From NCBI RefSeq assembly GCF_900105455.1, contig NZ_FNSF01000001.1, positions 67,001 to 131,000 of the forward strand: a stretch of 64,000 nucleotides of DNA, given 5' to 3'. Each line of letters opens with the position of its first letter. The stretch's first letter is position 1. The DNA is from Tenacibaculum sp. MAR_2009_124 (GTDB lineage: Bacteria; Bacteroidota; Bacteroidia; Flavobacteriales; Flavobacteriaceae). This document shows, piece after piece, positions 14,801 to 21,900 of the stretch. The notes beneath the pieces are model-generated. The model had not been told where the DNA came from and ran no database searches. It saw only the letters and a program-made list of their open reading frames with translations. Made by a program: the position numbers and the translations under genes.

Positions 14801-15725
14801 AAATGCATATGGTCCAACCGAAACCAGTATTTGTGCAACTACCTTCAAAGGAAATATAGAAGCCCTTGTTCCAATGGGAAAACCAATCGATAACACTCAT
14901 ATCTACATTTTAAATGAAGCAAATGAATTATTACCAAAAGGAGTAGTAGGAGAGTTGTGTGTTGGAGGAAGAGGAGTTGCTCGAGGATACTTAAATAGAG
15001 AAGAACTAACAGCAGAAAAATTCATTCCAAATCCATTTAAGGAAGACGAAAGAATCTACAAAACAGGAGATTTAGCTCGATGGTTACCTGATGGAAATAT
15101 TGAATTCTTAGGAAGAAAAGATGATCAGGTAAAAGTTAGAGGGTATAGAATTGAATTGGGCGAGATAGAAAATGCTTTAGCATCACTTTCATCGGTAAAT
15201 CAAGGCTGTGTATTAGCAACTGCTGATTCAAACGGAAACAAACGCTTGGTTGGATATGTAGTTCCAAAAGAAACGTTTAATAAAGAACTTATTCAGCAAG
15301 AGTTAAAAGAGATGTTACCAGAGTATATGGTACCTACTCTATGGATTTCACTAGATGAAATGCCTGTAACAAGTAGTGGTAAAATCGCTAGAAAATCATT
15401 ACCAACTCTGGAAGGCTCGGAGTTATCAAGTAAAGAATACGTAGCCCCAAGAAACAAGTTAGAAGAACAATTAGCAGCAATTTGGCAAGAGCTATTAAAG
15501 GTAGATAAAATAGGAATACACGATAATTTCTTTGAACTAGGAGGACATAGTTTATTAGCAACTCGATTGGTTGCAATGATTCGTAAAGAGTTATCAATAG
15601 AAATTTTTATTCAAGAAATTTTTGAGTTCAGTACCATAGAAGAAATGGCCTCTTATATCAATTATAAGGTAGTCAACTTTAGTGAAGATTCTGTAGATGA
15701 TTACAGTATGAGTATTGACATATAA
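1..15725 (+). CDS. NRPS subunit A, five modules visible, 5'-truncated by the window
   Basis: Multimodular nonribosomal peptide synthetase that activates amino acids, loads them on phosphopantetheine carriers and condenses them in the cytoplasm. The frame is open from nt 3 (bases 1-2 end a codon), and the residues before the ATG at 33 (EILGSPGNQW) belong to a conserved C-domain block, so 33 is not the start and the gene begins upstream. 5240 residues are visible, in the order partial C-A-T, then four complete C-A-T modules. Carrier serines (GGHSLL) have codons at 2709, 5943, 9180, 12381 and 15549. Predicted residues: Orn, Val, Val, Ala, Tyr. All C domains are of dual E/C type. It ends with a carrier domain and an acidic tail, without thioesterase or epimerase, so it hands the chain on in trans. 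Gene B follows after 11 bp. NRPS identity is certain; substrates are motif-based. Confidence 0.97.
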   Translation, partial: EILGSPGNQWMDISEAPLLRLKSINDVENNVYYLLINQHHMVLDHIGLKKVILEIEQYLSGNAANLSAPALYRNFIAHTLHQQSSNDSEAYFGKLLGSIEEPTYPFNLSDVQGDGSGIKEHSMLLTGKLSDKIRNVSLSLGVSPAVLFHAAYGVVIARCSNSDYAIFGSLFSGRLQGAANSADSLGLFINTLPFFTELKGSVSEYVTEVKNRLNELLSYEQSSLSNIQSWSGISNDVPLFSTLLNYRNSSESSSEEELNENLGVTIVGGEGRTNYPFSIDVDDYGDHFGLIAQIDTRIDGDRVLIYMYEALVSLVKGLKSEEEVSVSELNILSSEEKDQLLGAFNSNLLELPENQTILNLFEDQVAKNPTNVAVVYENKLITYKELDEQSNQLARYIDRIYQGSSNLVGICLSKGIDMIISTLAVLKSGRAYVPIDTSYPSDRIAYIIEDAGLNLLITSKLDSELLKSFGSVQKIIVDAEAIVIAEEPTNTLDTVVGIDDLAYIIYTSGTTGKPKGVAVKHLGVYNVALSWKTSFEIDEDTRLLQLASFAFDVFVGDFCKSLLFGGQMIICPEDLRLDIAALYNLIAAHKVNIFETTPSLGVPLMDYIYEQDLDVSWLKQVVLGSDIFHVHDFRRLYERFGSTLRLVNSYGVTEATIDSSYYEVEDIDSLSDSVAVPIGKPLHNMSFYIMDASKNLAPIGVAGELYIGGVGLAKAYLNKEELTKEKFVPNPFEEGTLLYRTGDLARWLSDGNMDFIGRGDSQVKIRGYRIELGEVETVLFDVPAIESCCVLAKADITGTKRLVGYVVSKEGFDKEATEAFLKDRLPEYMVPTLWVELDKIPLTANGKLDKKALPEPDGSLLSTAAYVAPRNEKEAEIAIIWKKLLGIEKVGVYDNFFELGGHSLLVVQLISQLQKNDLHISVKDIFSNPTIAGIGESLSSSSIYEVPANGIKEDTNRIVPSMVPLLDFEQEDLDKIVDSVEGGVSNIQDVYPLSPLQEGMYFHYLMSSKEQGDPYAVPCLLSFTEENKRDSFIEALQFVVNRHDVLRTKVLSEGLPKPVQVVQRQAILNIENLEFDENQNVLSELQELIVPGNQWMDVAKAPLLGLQKADDSRNNAYYLILLEHHLIMDNIGMEMLISEILTYLSGKGASLTEPSSYREFIGHTLYQQATNDSESYFTNLLESIDTPTYPFDLSNTQVTGESIKESIVTLPQELSKEIRTICTKKGMSPATLFHAAYGLVIGKCSNSEYALFGSLFSGRLQGSSGAADSLGLFINTLPFYVDLEGSIEDYVETVKERLSGLLSYEQTPLANVQSWSGVPNEVALFSALLNYRRTQIGSEEKEAWVDLDLGVNIIGGQERTNYPFTLSVDDNGVDFGLTAQIDESIDVNRVQSYMQEALEQLVVGLNSDETIQVGNTTILSSEENAEILEVFNATELAYPSEKSVVELFEVQAEKTPNKAAISFEGTTLTYEELDKRSNQLAHYLQAQGVDTDTFVGICMDRSLELLISILGVLKSGGAYVPIDPSYPEDRIEYMLSDATINLVLTSESNKETLTDKKDISVIVVDQDWNELIATYSENSLNTTISSNDLAYVIYTSGSTGQPKGVQIEHKNIVSLSTSCDYVELNSDTVWLSTGSISFDATTIEYWGTLLNGGELVLTTKDTLLDTASFKALLQEKEVTTLWMTASWFHGVVEEDTSVFASLKHLLVGGDVVLFNYTNKIKELYPDVTIINGYGPTENTTFSTTYTIEITEENLPIGKPIKNRVAYIVDSAMNLVPVGVEGELVVGGAGVARGYLNNEELTQEKFISSPFKEGERLYKTGDLVKWLSDGNIEFVGRKDAQVKIRGYRIELGEIENSLSNLSSISQCCVLAKEAVNGTKRLVGYIVSENTFDKEAIQTELKEHLPDYMIPSIWVEMEEMPLTSNGKLDRRSLPEPDSSDLSSKDYVAPRNETEEQLVAIWQELLGVEQVGVYDDFFELGGHSLLVVQLISRVQKIGLNISVKDIFSEPTIAGISQNVSSSELMYQVPANGITEGIETITPEMVPLLDFAQEDIDTVVSKAPGGISNIEDMYPLSPLQKGMYFHYLMSDKKQGDSYVLSNLLSFKDEEKRSLFIEALQFVVNRHDVLRTCVVSEGLPNAVQVVQREAELLIEELIFDNTIDVLSELEDLTAPGSQWMDVSKAPLLQLKSADDKEHDRYYLIVNQHHLVLDHVGLEKIVEEVQMYLLGHEENLPTPVLYRDFIGHTLHAQTTNDSETYFQGVLGDIEEPTYPFNLSDTKVDANAIKVASVLLPDTLNKELREVSIELGMSPAVLFHAAYGLVIGKCSHSEYALFGSIFSGRLQGALNSADSLGMFINTLPFYVSLEDTTQEYIRQVKGRLQDLLPYEQTPLSNIQGWSGISTEVSLFSALLNYRHSHSAVEETEAGETIDLGLEVIGGDERTNYPFTLNVDDFGESFGLTAQIEQGINADRVLSYMQEALTSLLEGLKAEKKEPVTSLAILSEEETTEILEIFNATELAYPSEKSVIELFEAQAEKTPNKAAISFEGTTLTYEELDKRSNQLAHYLQAQGIEADTFVGICMDRSLELLISILGVLKSGGAYVPIDPSYPEDRIEYMLSDATINLVLTSESNKEILTDKKGISVIAVDQDWNELIATYSENSLDTTISSNDLAYVIYTSGSTGQPKGVQIEHKNIVSLSTSCDYVTLNSDTVWLSTGSISFDATTIEYWGTLLNGGELVLTTKDTLLDTASFKALLQEKEVTTLWMTASWFHGVVEEDTSVFASLKHLLVGGDVVLFNYTNKIKELYPDVTIINGYGPTENTTFSTTYTIEITEENLPIGKPIKNRVAYIVDSAMNLVPVGVEGELVVGGAGVARGYLNNEELTQEKFISSPFREGERLYKTGDLVKWLSDGNIEFVGRKDAQVKIRGYRIELGEIENSLSNLSSISQCCVLAKEAVNGTKRLVGYIVSEETFDKEAIQTELKEHLPDYMIPSIWVEMEEMPLTSNGKLDRRSLPEPDSSDLSSKDYVAPRNETEEQLVTIWEELLGVEQVGVYDDFFELGGHSLLVVQLISRVQKIGLNITVKDIFSEPTIAGISQNVSSSELMYQVPANGITEGIETITPEMVPLLDFAQEDIDTVVSKAPGGVSNIEDMYPLSPLQDGIYFHYLMSDQDHGDPYVLPSLYSFPSKEKRALFIEALQFVVNRHDVLRTCVISEGLPQAIQIVLRKAVLEVEELDVVLPELELLAEPGKQRMDVSKAPLLQLKSADDKENNNYYLIINQHHLVFDHVGLDIIIREVGAYLSGEISSLPRPVLYRDFIGHTLHAQATNDSETYFTNLLEGIETPTYPFGLSDIQGTGSDIKESRLILREELSETIRKVSAGLGMSSAVLFHAAYGLVVGKCSNSDYALFGTLFSGRLQGASGAADSLGLFINTLGFFVELKGSVADYIKQVKERLGESLPYEQTPLSNIQNWSEISNEVPLFSALLNYRHSSIPTEEESEESIIDLEIEVISDHERTNYPFTLNVDDFGKEFQLTAQIDGSIDTGRVLTFMEEALVQLVEGLQSEEAVPVETVSILEEQEKVQVLETFNATDADYPLDTTILDLFSDQVKQSPKQVAVVYKGEELSYKELDQRSNQVARYLQTKGIQPDGLVGICMTRSLEMIVGILGVLKSGGAYVPIDPNYPKERVEYILEDTGITLILSNAASQDALEGQEGLTSIVLDTDWDQISEYSTRKLSYQSISQENLAYVIYTSGSTGKPKGVLIEHGNMFNLVNWAISNFKDSLDLGMLASTSINFDLSIFEIFTSLASGAKVELVDNLLSLVEDSKVSVSMINTVPSVLQGVLESGKLPETVKTINLAGEPLLPSLVDRIYKESSVEAIYDLYGPSEATTYSTFIKREINGVQTIGRPIANTQIYILSERDELVPVGVVGELCVGGKGVARGYLNQEELTNEKFVSNPFKEGERIYKTGDLARWLPDGTLEYVGRKDSQVKVRGYRIELGEIETALSTIEEIQSSCVLAKADVTGSKRLVGYVAVDGEFNKENVQAELKESLPEYMVPSLWVELEEMPLTASGKLDRKALPELDGSLLSTTAYVAPRNELESQMVNIWQDVLGIEKVGVYDNFFELGGHSLLVVQLISRLQKIDFNIAVKDIFSNSTIAEIAEKGSSDILIYEVPANGITEDTDYIVPDMLPLLDFNQEDIDAVASKVSGGVSNIQDIYPLSPLQEGIYFHYLMSNKEQGDPYILSNLLSFTSKTKRDSFIEALQFVIDRHDVLRTCFINEDLPITVQVVQKEAKLEVEEITIDASNDMEFELKQLTNPGSQWMDISEAPLLKLKSIEDEENETYYLIVNQHHLVLDHVGLERVIIEIEQYLSGKKESLPTPVLYRDFIAHTLHLQATNDDEGYFKDLLEDIEEPTYPFELTNVLGNGSDVSEFETILPAELSKRIRNVSIKLGMSPAVLFHAAYGIVVGRSSNKEYAIFGSLFSGRLQGAVGAAESLGLFINTLPLLTKLEGNITEYIQKVKQGLNEILPYEQTPLSSIQNWSDISNEVPLFSAILNYRHSDTSNNIEDAPEERDLGIIHVGGHERTNYPFALSVDDFGVDFGMTAQMDRSILPERILSYMEMVLHQLLDGLNSENTVESISMLTNTEAKELVNDFNNTSIAYPEDKTLIDLFSTQVQKTPNVIASVYKDEELTYKELDELSNQLAQYLVANYSISIESSITVILERSNWLIVSMLAILKAGATYVPIDPSYPEERKSYILKDSGSIFSIDNEFLNEFKEQKEAYGINSTDVKVDATNLAYIIYTSGSTGKPKGVLIEHRSIVNTILSQIEIFSITSESHCLQFASQSFDASISEIFTVLLKGATLYTIEEDKKSDVLFFKEYIKNNAITIATLPPAFLQLLEVEDLQGFTTLVTAGEAIPLTLAKKFAESYNYINAYGPTETSICATTFKGNIEALVPMGKPIDNTHIYILNEANELLPKGVVGELCVGGRGVARGYLNREELTAEKFIPNPFKEDERIYKTGDLARWLPDGNIEFLGRKDDQVKVRGYRIELGEIENALASLSSVNQGCVLATADSNGNKRLVGYVVPKETFNKELIQQELKEMLPEYMVPTLWISLDEMPVTSSGKIARKSLPTLEGSELSSKEYVAPRNKLEEQLAAIWQELLKVDKIGIHDNFFELGGHSLLATRLVAMIRKELSIEIFIQEIFEFSTIEEMASYINYKVVNFSEDSVDDYSMSIDI
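2832..6068 (+). other. Subunit A module 2: dual C, A (Val), T
   Basis: The C domain (2832-about 4230) starts at the linker YEVPANGI, has FHYLMSSKEQGD and the His motif HHLIMDN (Asn in place of the His found in most sister domains). The A domain (4288-5805) reads D-A-I-W-L-G-G-T-F-K, close to the classic valine code DAFWIGGTFK. The T-domain Ser is at 5943. The A-T part is almost a copy of the next module's. Confidence 0.85.
4290..6235 (+). repeat. Near-identical Val A-T cassette, copy 1
   Basis: About 1.95 kb from the end of the C domain through the T domain into the start of the next C domain is nearly the same as 7527-9470 and 49837-51780. Divergence resumes right after the PLSPLQ motif of the following C domain. 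Confidence 0.85.
6069..9305 (+). other. Subunit A module 3: dual C, A (Val), T
   Basis: The C domain (6069-about 7467) has FHYLMSDKKQGD and HHLVLDH. The A domain (7524-9044) has the same D-A-I-W-L-G-G-T-F-K valine-type code and differs from module 2's A domain at only scattered positions. The T-domain Ser is at 9180. This module also begins the block duplicated in gene C near 48376. Confidence 0.85.
7527..9470 (+). repeat. Near-identical Val A-T cassette, copy 2
   Basis: Tandem neighbour of copy 1 at one module pitch (3.24 kb); differences are scattered single bases. Confidence 0.85.
9306..12506 (+). other. Subunit A module 4: dual C, A (Ala), T
   Basis: The C domain (9306-about 10689) has FHYLMSDQDHGD and HHLVFDH. 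Its donor-site loop is shortened relative to sister domains (a few residues missing around 9700). The A domain (10746-12245) reads D-L-F-N-N-A-L-T-Y-K, the code I know for alanine in cyanobacterial and pseudomonad synthetases. The T-domain Ser is at 12381. Confidence 0.84.
12507..15722 (+). other. Subunit A module 5: dual C, divergent A (Tyr/Phe), terminal T
   Basis: The C domain (12507-about 13908) has FHYLMSNKEQGD and HHLVLDH. The A domain (13956-15411) reads D-A-S-T-V-A-A-I-C-K, nearly a published tyrosine code (DASTVAAVCK) and also near GrsA phenylalanine (DAWTIAAICK); Ser at 239 favours Tyr. It is shorter than its sisters between the A2 and A3 motifs and its last core motif is SSGKIARK. 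The T domain (Ser at 15549) reads GGHSLLATRLVAMI instead of the usual SLLVVQLIS. This is the donor to the LCL domain that opens gene B, so this residue should stay L. Confidence 0.8.
15675..15722 (+). other. Acidic C-terminal tail of subunit A, putative docking motif
   Basis: The last 16 residues, NFSEDSVDDYSMSIDI, follow the final carrier domain and contain five acidic and no basic residues, ending in a strand-like YSMSIDI. In TubC-type docking the upstream subunit offers a short linear C-terminal motif that adds as a strand to the partner's beta-hairpin. The basic hairpin at the start of subunit B is a fitting partner. The role is inferred. Confidence 0.55.
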
Positions 15726-15736
15726 TTTTTAATAAC
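15726..15736 (+). promoter_or_regulatory. A/B intergenic gap, A/T-rich start region without Shine-Dalgarno
   Basis: Only 11 bp (TTTTTAATAAC) separate the gene A stop from the gene B ATG. There is no purine-rich Shine-Dalgarno sequence. That is usual in Bacteroidota, where A/T-rich leaders serve. There is no room for a terminator, and a promoter is unlikely, so B is probably translated from the same transcript as A. Confidence 0.6.
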
Positions 15737-15910
15737 ATGGATTTATTAAGTTTTTTTCAAAGACTAAACGGACAAGGTGTAAAGTTGATATTAAAAGATG
15801 GATCACTAAGTGTCAAATCAAATAAAAGAGTCAGTCAAGAATTGCTTTTAGAAATTAAGAGTAATAAGCAGTTGATTATAGACCATTTAAAAAAGTATCT
15901 AGGCGAGAAT
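15737..15910 (+). other. TubC-type N-terminal docking domain of subunit B (basic)
   Basis: The first 58 or so residues begin MDLLSFFQRLNGQGVKL and contain helix, beta-hairpin (VKLILKDGSLSVKSNKR) and a second helical part ending DHLKKYL, the layout of TubC_N beta-hairpin docking domains. The hairpin carries five basic residues against one acidic. It is expected to receive the acidic tail of subunit A. Confidence 0.8.
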
Positions 15911-18900
15911 GCTAATGGATTGCAAGAAAAATATGGGAAAAAAGATTCCAAAAGAACATTATTAGAAAGTATAAAACCATTTGATAGAAAAACGGTTGAA
16001 AGAATACCTTTATCATTTAGTCAGGATCGTTTATGGTTCTTAGATCAATTTGAAGAAACCTTAACATATCATTTACCTTCTGTAATTCGTTTGGAAGGCG
16101 ATTTAGATATACCAGCACTTGAAGAATCATTAAAAACAATTGTCTCTAGACATGAAGTACTTCGAACAAATTTAATGTCTATTGAAGGAGTTGGGTATCA
16201 AGAAGTGATAAGCGAAGAAAATTGGTCATTAGATCAAGTAAAAATAACACAAGAAGAATTAACAAAAACTACATTACATGATTACATTAATATTCCATTT
16301 GATTTATCAAATCATTATAAGTTAAGAGCTTGTCTATACGATTTAGACAACAATAAGTACGTATTAGCATGTGTTTTTCATCACATAGCTAGTGACGGAT
16401 GGTCATCAAACATTTTAGTTGGAGAGTTTGTTGAGTTATATAGCTCTCTACGTTTGAATAGAAAACCAAAACTTCCAGAATTAACACTTCAATATACCGA
16501 TTATGCCATGTGGCAACGTACGTATTTGGAAGGTGAAGTTTTAGAGAATCAATTGTCGTATTGGCAAGAAAAACTAAAAGGGGTAAGCACTCTTGAATTA
16601 CCAACAGATTATGCTCGTCCAGCAATCCAAAGCACAAGAGGGGCTTATATTCCATTAAGGTTAGATAAAGAAATAAGTTCCTCATTAAAAGTAATATGTC
16701 AACAAGAAGGAGTAACCATATTCATGTTAATGTTATCTGCTTTTAAGGTATTGTTATCTCGTTACAGCGGTCAAGACGATATAAGTGTTGGAACTCCAGT
16801 AGCGAATCGAACGCAAGCTGAGTTAGAAGGAATGATTGGTTTCTTCGTGAACACTTTGGCTTTACGAAGTGATTTGAGTGAAAACCCAAGTTTTAGGGAA
16901 TTGTTAAATCAAGTAAAACGAACAACATTAGCGTCTTACGATAACCAATTGGCTCCTTTTGAAAGAGTTGTAGATAGAGTAGTTAAAACTCGTGATGTTA
17001 GTACAAACCCATTATTTCAGGTAATGTTTGCGCTAGAGAATACTTCTTCAGGTTCCGAAACGGAAATTGATGGAGTTGTTCTTTCAGGATTTGAAGTTGA
17101 AAAAACAACCTCAAAATTTGATCTTACAATGCACGTTTCTGAAGAAAACATAGAAATTTCTTTAGGGTTAGAGTATTGTACAGACTTATTCAATGAAGCT
17201 ACGATTAACCGAATGCTGACTCATTATCAAGAATTATTGAGAAGCATTATAAAAGATATAGACCAACCGGTTAAAGAGTTATCAGTTATCACAAAAGATG
17301 AAGAGACTAAACTACTGCAGGATTTCAACGAAACGTTTTTAGAGTATCCAGAAAATGAATCAATAATTGAAGTATTTGAATCACAGGTAGAAAAAAATCC
17401 TTCAGCGATTGCAGTTTCTTTTGGAAAAGAAACACTAACGTATAAAGAGTTAGATCAACGTTCAAACCAATTAGCTCATTATTTAACAACACAAAGAGCA
17501 GGAGCAAATTCCTATATAGGAATTTGTATGGATCGTAGTATTGAAATGATCATTGGAATCCTTGGAATTTTAAAATCAGGAGAGGCTTATGTACCTATTG
17601 ATTCTGAATATCCAGAAGAACGAATCGATTATATGTTAAGCGATGCCAGTATTGATTTGGTATTAGTGAGTGAAATTACCAGTAAGATATTTGAGGTAAG
17701 AAAAAAATTGTCCATAGTTTCTTTAGATAGTAATTGGAACTTAATAGCAGAACATCCGACTACAAGTTTAAATAAAGATATAACGTCTACTAATTTAGCC
17801 TATGTTATTTATACTTCTGGAAGTACAGGAAGACCGAAAGGAGTGCAAATTGAACACAAAAGTGTCGTTAGTTTAGCAACAAGTTGCGATTATGTTTATT
17901 TAGATACTAAAACAAAATGGTTATCGACAGGATCTATTTCTTTTGATGCTACAACAATTGAATATTGGGGAACATTATTGAACGGAGGAGAATTGGTACT
18001 AACAACTTCGGAAACCTTATTAAATACTGTAAGTTTAAAAGAACTAATCTTAGCGAAAAAGGTGACAACATTATGGATGACCGCCTCGTGGTTTCATCAA
18101 GTTGTTGAAGAAGATTCAAGTGTTTTCGAATCATTACAGTACTTATTAGTGGGAGGAGATGTTGTTTTGTTTGCATTCACAAACAGACTGAAAGAATTAT
18201 ATCCCGAATTAACAATTATCAACGGGTATGGTCCAACAGAAAACACCACCTTTTCAACGACCTATTCAATTGAAACTACTCAAAAAGCAATTCCAATTGG
18301 AAAACCTATCAAAAACAGTTACGCTTATATTGTAGGGAATGACATGAAATTATCTCCAATAGGTATTGTTGGAGAATTATTATTGGGAGGATCTGGAGTA
18401 GCTAGAGGTTATTTAAATAACCAAGATTTAACAGATGAAAAATTTCTTGATAGTCCATTTAAAGATGGAGATCGTTTGTATAAGACAGGCGATTTAGCGA
18501 GATGGTTACCAGATGGAAATATTGAGTTCATCGGAAGAAAAGACCATCAAGTTAAAATACGTGGGTATAGAATAGAACTAGGAGAAATTGAAAATACATT
18601 ATCATCACTACAAACAATTAATCAATCTTGTGTATTAGCAAAAGAGGATGCAGAAGGAAATAAACGTTTAGTAGGTTATGTTGTTGTAGATGGTGAATTT
18701 ATTAAAGAAAATATTCACGCTGAGTTAAGAGAAAGTTTACCAGATTATATGGTGCCAAATTTATGGGTTCAGCTAGATTCATTACCATTAACATCTAATG
18801 GTAAATTAGATAGAAAGTCGTTACCGGAACCTGATAGTACCGATTTGTCAACTGCCGAATACTTAGCTCCAAGGAATGAGATAGAAGAACAATTGGTTAC

Positions 18901-21900
18901 AATTTGGCAAGAACTATTGAAAGTTGAGAAAATTGGAGTTCACGATGATTTCTTTGAGTTAGGTGGTCATAGTTTGTTGGTTGTTCAATTGATCGCTCAA
19001 TTGCAAAAAAACGGATTCTATATAACTGTAAAAGATATTTTCTCGAATCCTACAATTGCGGCGATAGCCGAAAAAGTATCACTAGAAAGCCCTGTTTATA
19101 AAGTTCCTGAGAATGGAATCAAGAGCGATACAAATCGTATTGTTCCTGAAATGCTTCCTTTGTTAGATTTTAGTCAAGAGGATGTAGATACTGTCGTTTC
19201 AAAGGTTCCAGGGGGTGTTTCTAATATTCAAGATATTTACCCTTTATCACCTTTACAGGAAGGAATGTATTTCCATTATTTAATGAGCGATAAGGAACAA
19301 GGAGATCCTTATGTTTTATCAAACTTACTATCGTTCAAAGAAGAAGAAAAACGTTCGTTGTTTATAGAAGCACTACAATTTGTTGTGAATCGTCATGATG
19401 TATTACGTACCTCTGTTCTTAGTGAAAATTTGCCAAGAGCAATTCAAGTTGTACAAAGAGAAGTGGCATTATCACTAGAAGAAATTGTTATTGATAGTGA
19501 CAAAGATGTTCTATCTGAATTAAAAAGATTAACAGAAGGAAGTCAATGGATGGATGCATCTAAAGCCCCTTTGTTAAAGTTAAAATTGGTTGATGATAAG
19601 AAGAACGGAAATTATTATTTATGGATTAACCAACATCATTTAATATTTGATCATGTCGGGTTAGAAATAATAATATCAGAGATAGAACTTTATATATCAG
19701 GAAAGGAATCAAGCCTTTCTAAACCTGTATTATACAGAGATTTTATTGGACATACATTACATCTTCAAGAAACAAATAATAGTGAATCTTATTTCAAAAA
19801 AATATTAGGAGATATTAATGAGTCTACCTATCCATTCGGATTATCAGATATTCAAGGAAATGGTAGTAATATTAAGGAATCTCATATTGTATTATCGGAA
19901 GAGTTAAGTAAAGAAGTTCGAAGTACAAGTATTCAATTGGGGATAAGTCCAGCGGTGTTATTTCATGCTGCATTCGGGGTAGTAATAGGAAGATGTAGTA
20001 ATACAGATTATGCTCTTTTTGGTTCATTATTATCAGGACGTTTGCAAGGAAGTTTAGGATCAGTAGACTCATTAGGACTTTTTATAAATACGTTACCATT
20101 TTATACAAACTTAGATAGAAGTGTACCAGAATATATTTCGGAAGTTAAAAAGTCTTTAGGAGACTTACTTTCACACGAGCAAACTCCGTTGTCATCCGTT
20201 CAAGGTTGGAGTGGAGTCTCTAACGAAGTTCCATTATTTAGTGCTTTATTAAACTATCGTCACTCTGCCATGGGATCGGAGGAAGAAGTAACCGATATGG
20301 TTGATTTAGAATTAAGTTTGATAGAAGCGAATGAGCGCACGAATTACCCACTTTCGATAGATATCGATGATTATGGTCTTGAGTTTGGATTAAAGTCTCA
20401 AATAGATGGTAATATAAATGCCGATAACTTCCTTTTGTACATAGAAGAGGCGATTAAAGGTTTATTAAAAGGATTAAAATCCGAAAAAGATGTAGCCGTT
20501 TCGGAGTTAAATATTTTACCAGATATAGAAGAAAGTCAATTATTAGAAGTTTTTAATGATACTTCAATTGACTATCCATTAGATAAAACATTTATAGACT
20601 TATTTGTCGATCAAGTTCAAAAATCTCCAGAAGCTATTGCAGCAGTTTATGAAGATCAGAAAATAACTTATGAAGAATTAGATAAACGTTCTAACCAGCT
20701 AGCAAATTGTCTAATAGAGAAAGGAGTTGCACCAAATACTATGGTTGGTATTTGTTTGGAACGTAATTTAGATATGCTGATTGGAGTGTTAGGTATCTTA
20801 AAATCGGGAGCTGCCTATGTGCCTATGAAACCAGATTTCCCGCAGAGTCGTATTGCCTATATTCTAGAAGACTTAGGAAATTCTTTAGTGGTAACAAATG
20901 CAGAAAGTAAGCTTGTTTTATCTTCTCCCGAAAACATTGACTTAGTACTATTAGATGATCCAGAGATACGTATAAATTATTCAATTAAGCCATTAGAAAG
21001 AGTTTATAATCCAACGGATTTAGCCTATGTAATTTATACTTCGGGAAGTACGGGATTGCCTAAGGGAGCAATGATAGAACATGTTGGATTATTAAACCAC
21101 TTGTTCATCATGATTGATGAGTTGAAAATGGATAGTAATAGTACAGTAGCCTTTACTGCTCCGTTTACTTTTGATATTTCGGTTTGGCAAATGTTGAGTG
21201 GACTGTTATGTGGAGGACAAATAGCAATATACACAGAGGAGGATCTTTTAGCTATTAATAAATTCCAAACTTCTTTAGTTACTAATAAAGTAAGTCACCT
21301 TCAGTTAGTTCCATCATATGTTACGAGCATATTAGAAAATAGTGAAGTAGTTCCAGGTTTATCTAATTTGGCTTATTTCTTAGTAACTGGAGAAGCTGCC
21401 ACGAAATCATTATTAGATAAATGGTTCTCATTATATCCAAATGTTCCAGTAGTGAATGCTTATGGACCAGCAGAAGCTTCAGATGATATCACTCTCCATA
21501 TCATGAGTGAATCTCCGACAGGAATTGTAGTTCCAATCGGAAAGCCAGTAGCAAACATGGATGTATATGTGGTAGATAGCTTTGGTAACTTAAGTCCAAT
21601 TGGAGTTGTAGGAGAATTATGGACAGCAGGTATTGGAGTTGGTCGTGGATATTTGAACAGAGAGGAGCTTACCAAGGAAAAATTCATAGAAAATCCATTT
21701 AAATCAGAAGGCGGAAGACTGTACAAAACAGGCGATTTAGGGCGTTGGTTACCGGATGGAACTATCGAATTTGTAGGTCGTTCAGATGATCAAGTAAAAA
21801 TAAGAGGGTATCGCATTGAACTAGGAGAAATCGAAAATGCTTTATCTATTATTTCTGGAGTTCAAAACAGCTGTGTATTAGTTAAAAAAGACGCTAATGG

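Noticed and set aside
15600..15725. Thioesterase or reductase at the end of subunit A or B
   Set aside because: After the last carrier there are only short tails of about 16-25 residues, with no GxSxG hydrolase or Rossmann motif.
19097..20470. Separate epimerization domains next to the C domains
   Set aside because: Between each carrier and the next A domain there is room for only one domain of about 460 residues, and it has condensation motifs. Any epimerase activity would have to belong to the C domain itself.
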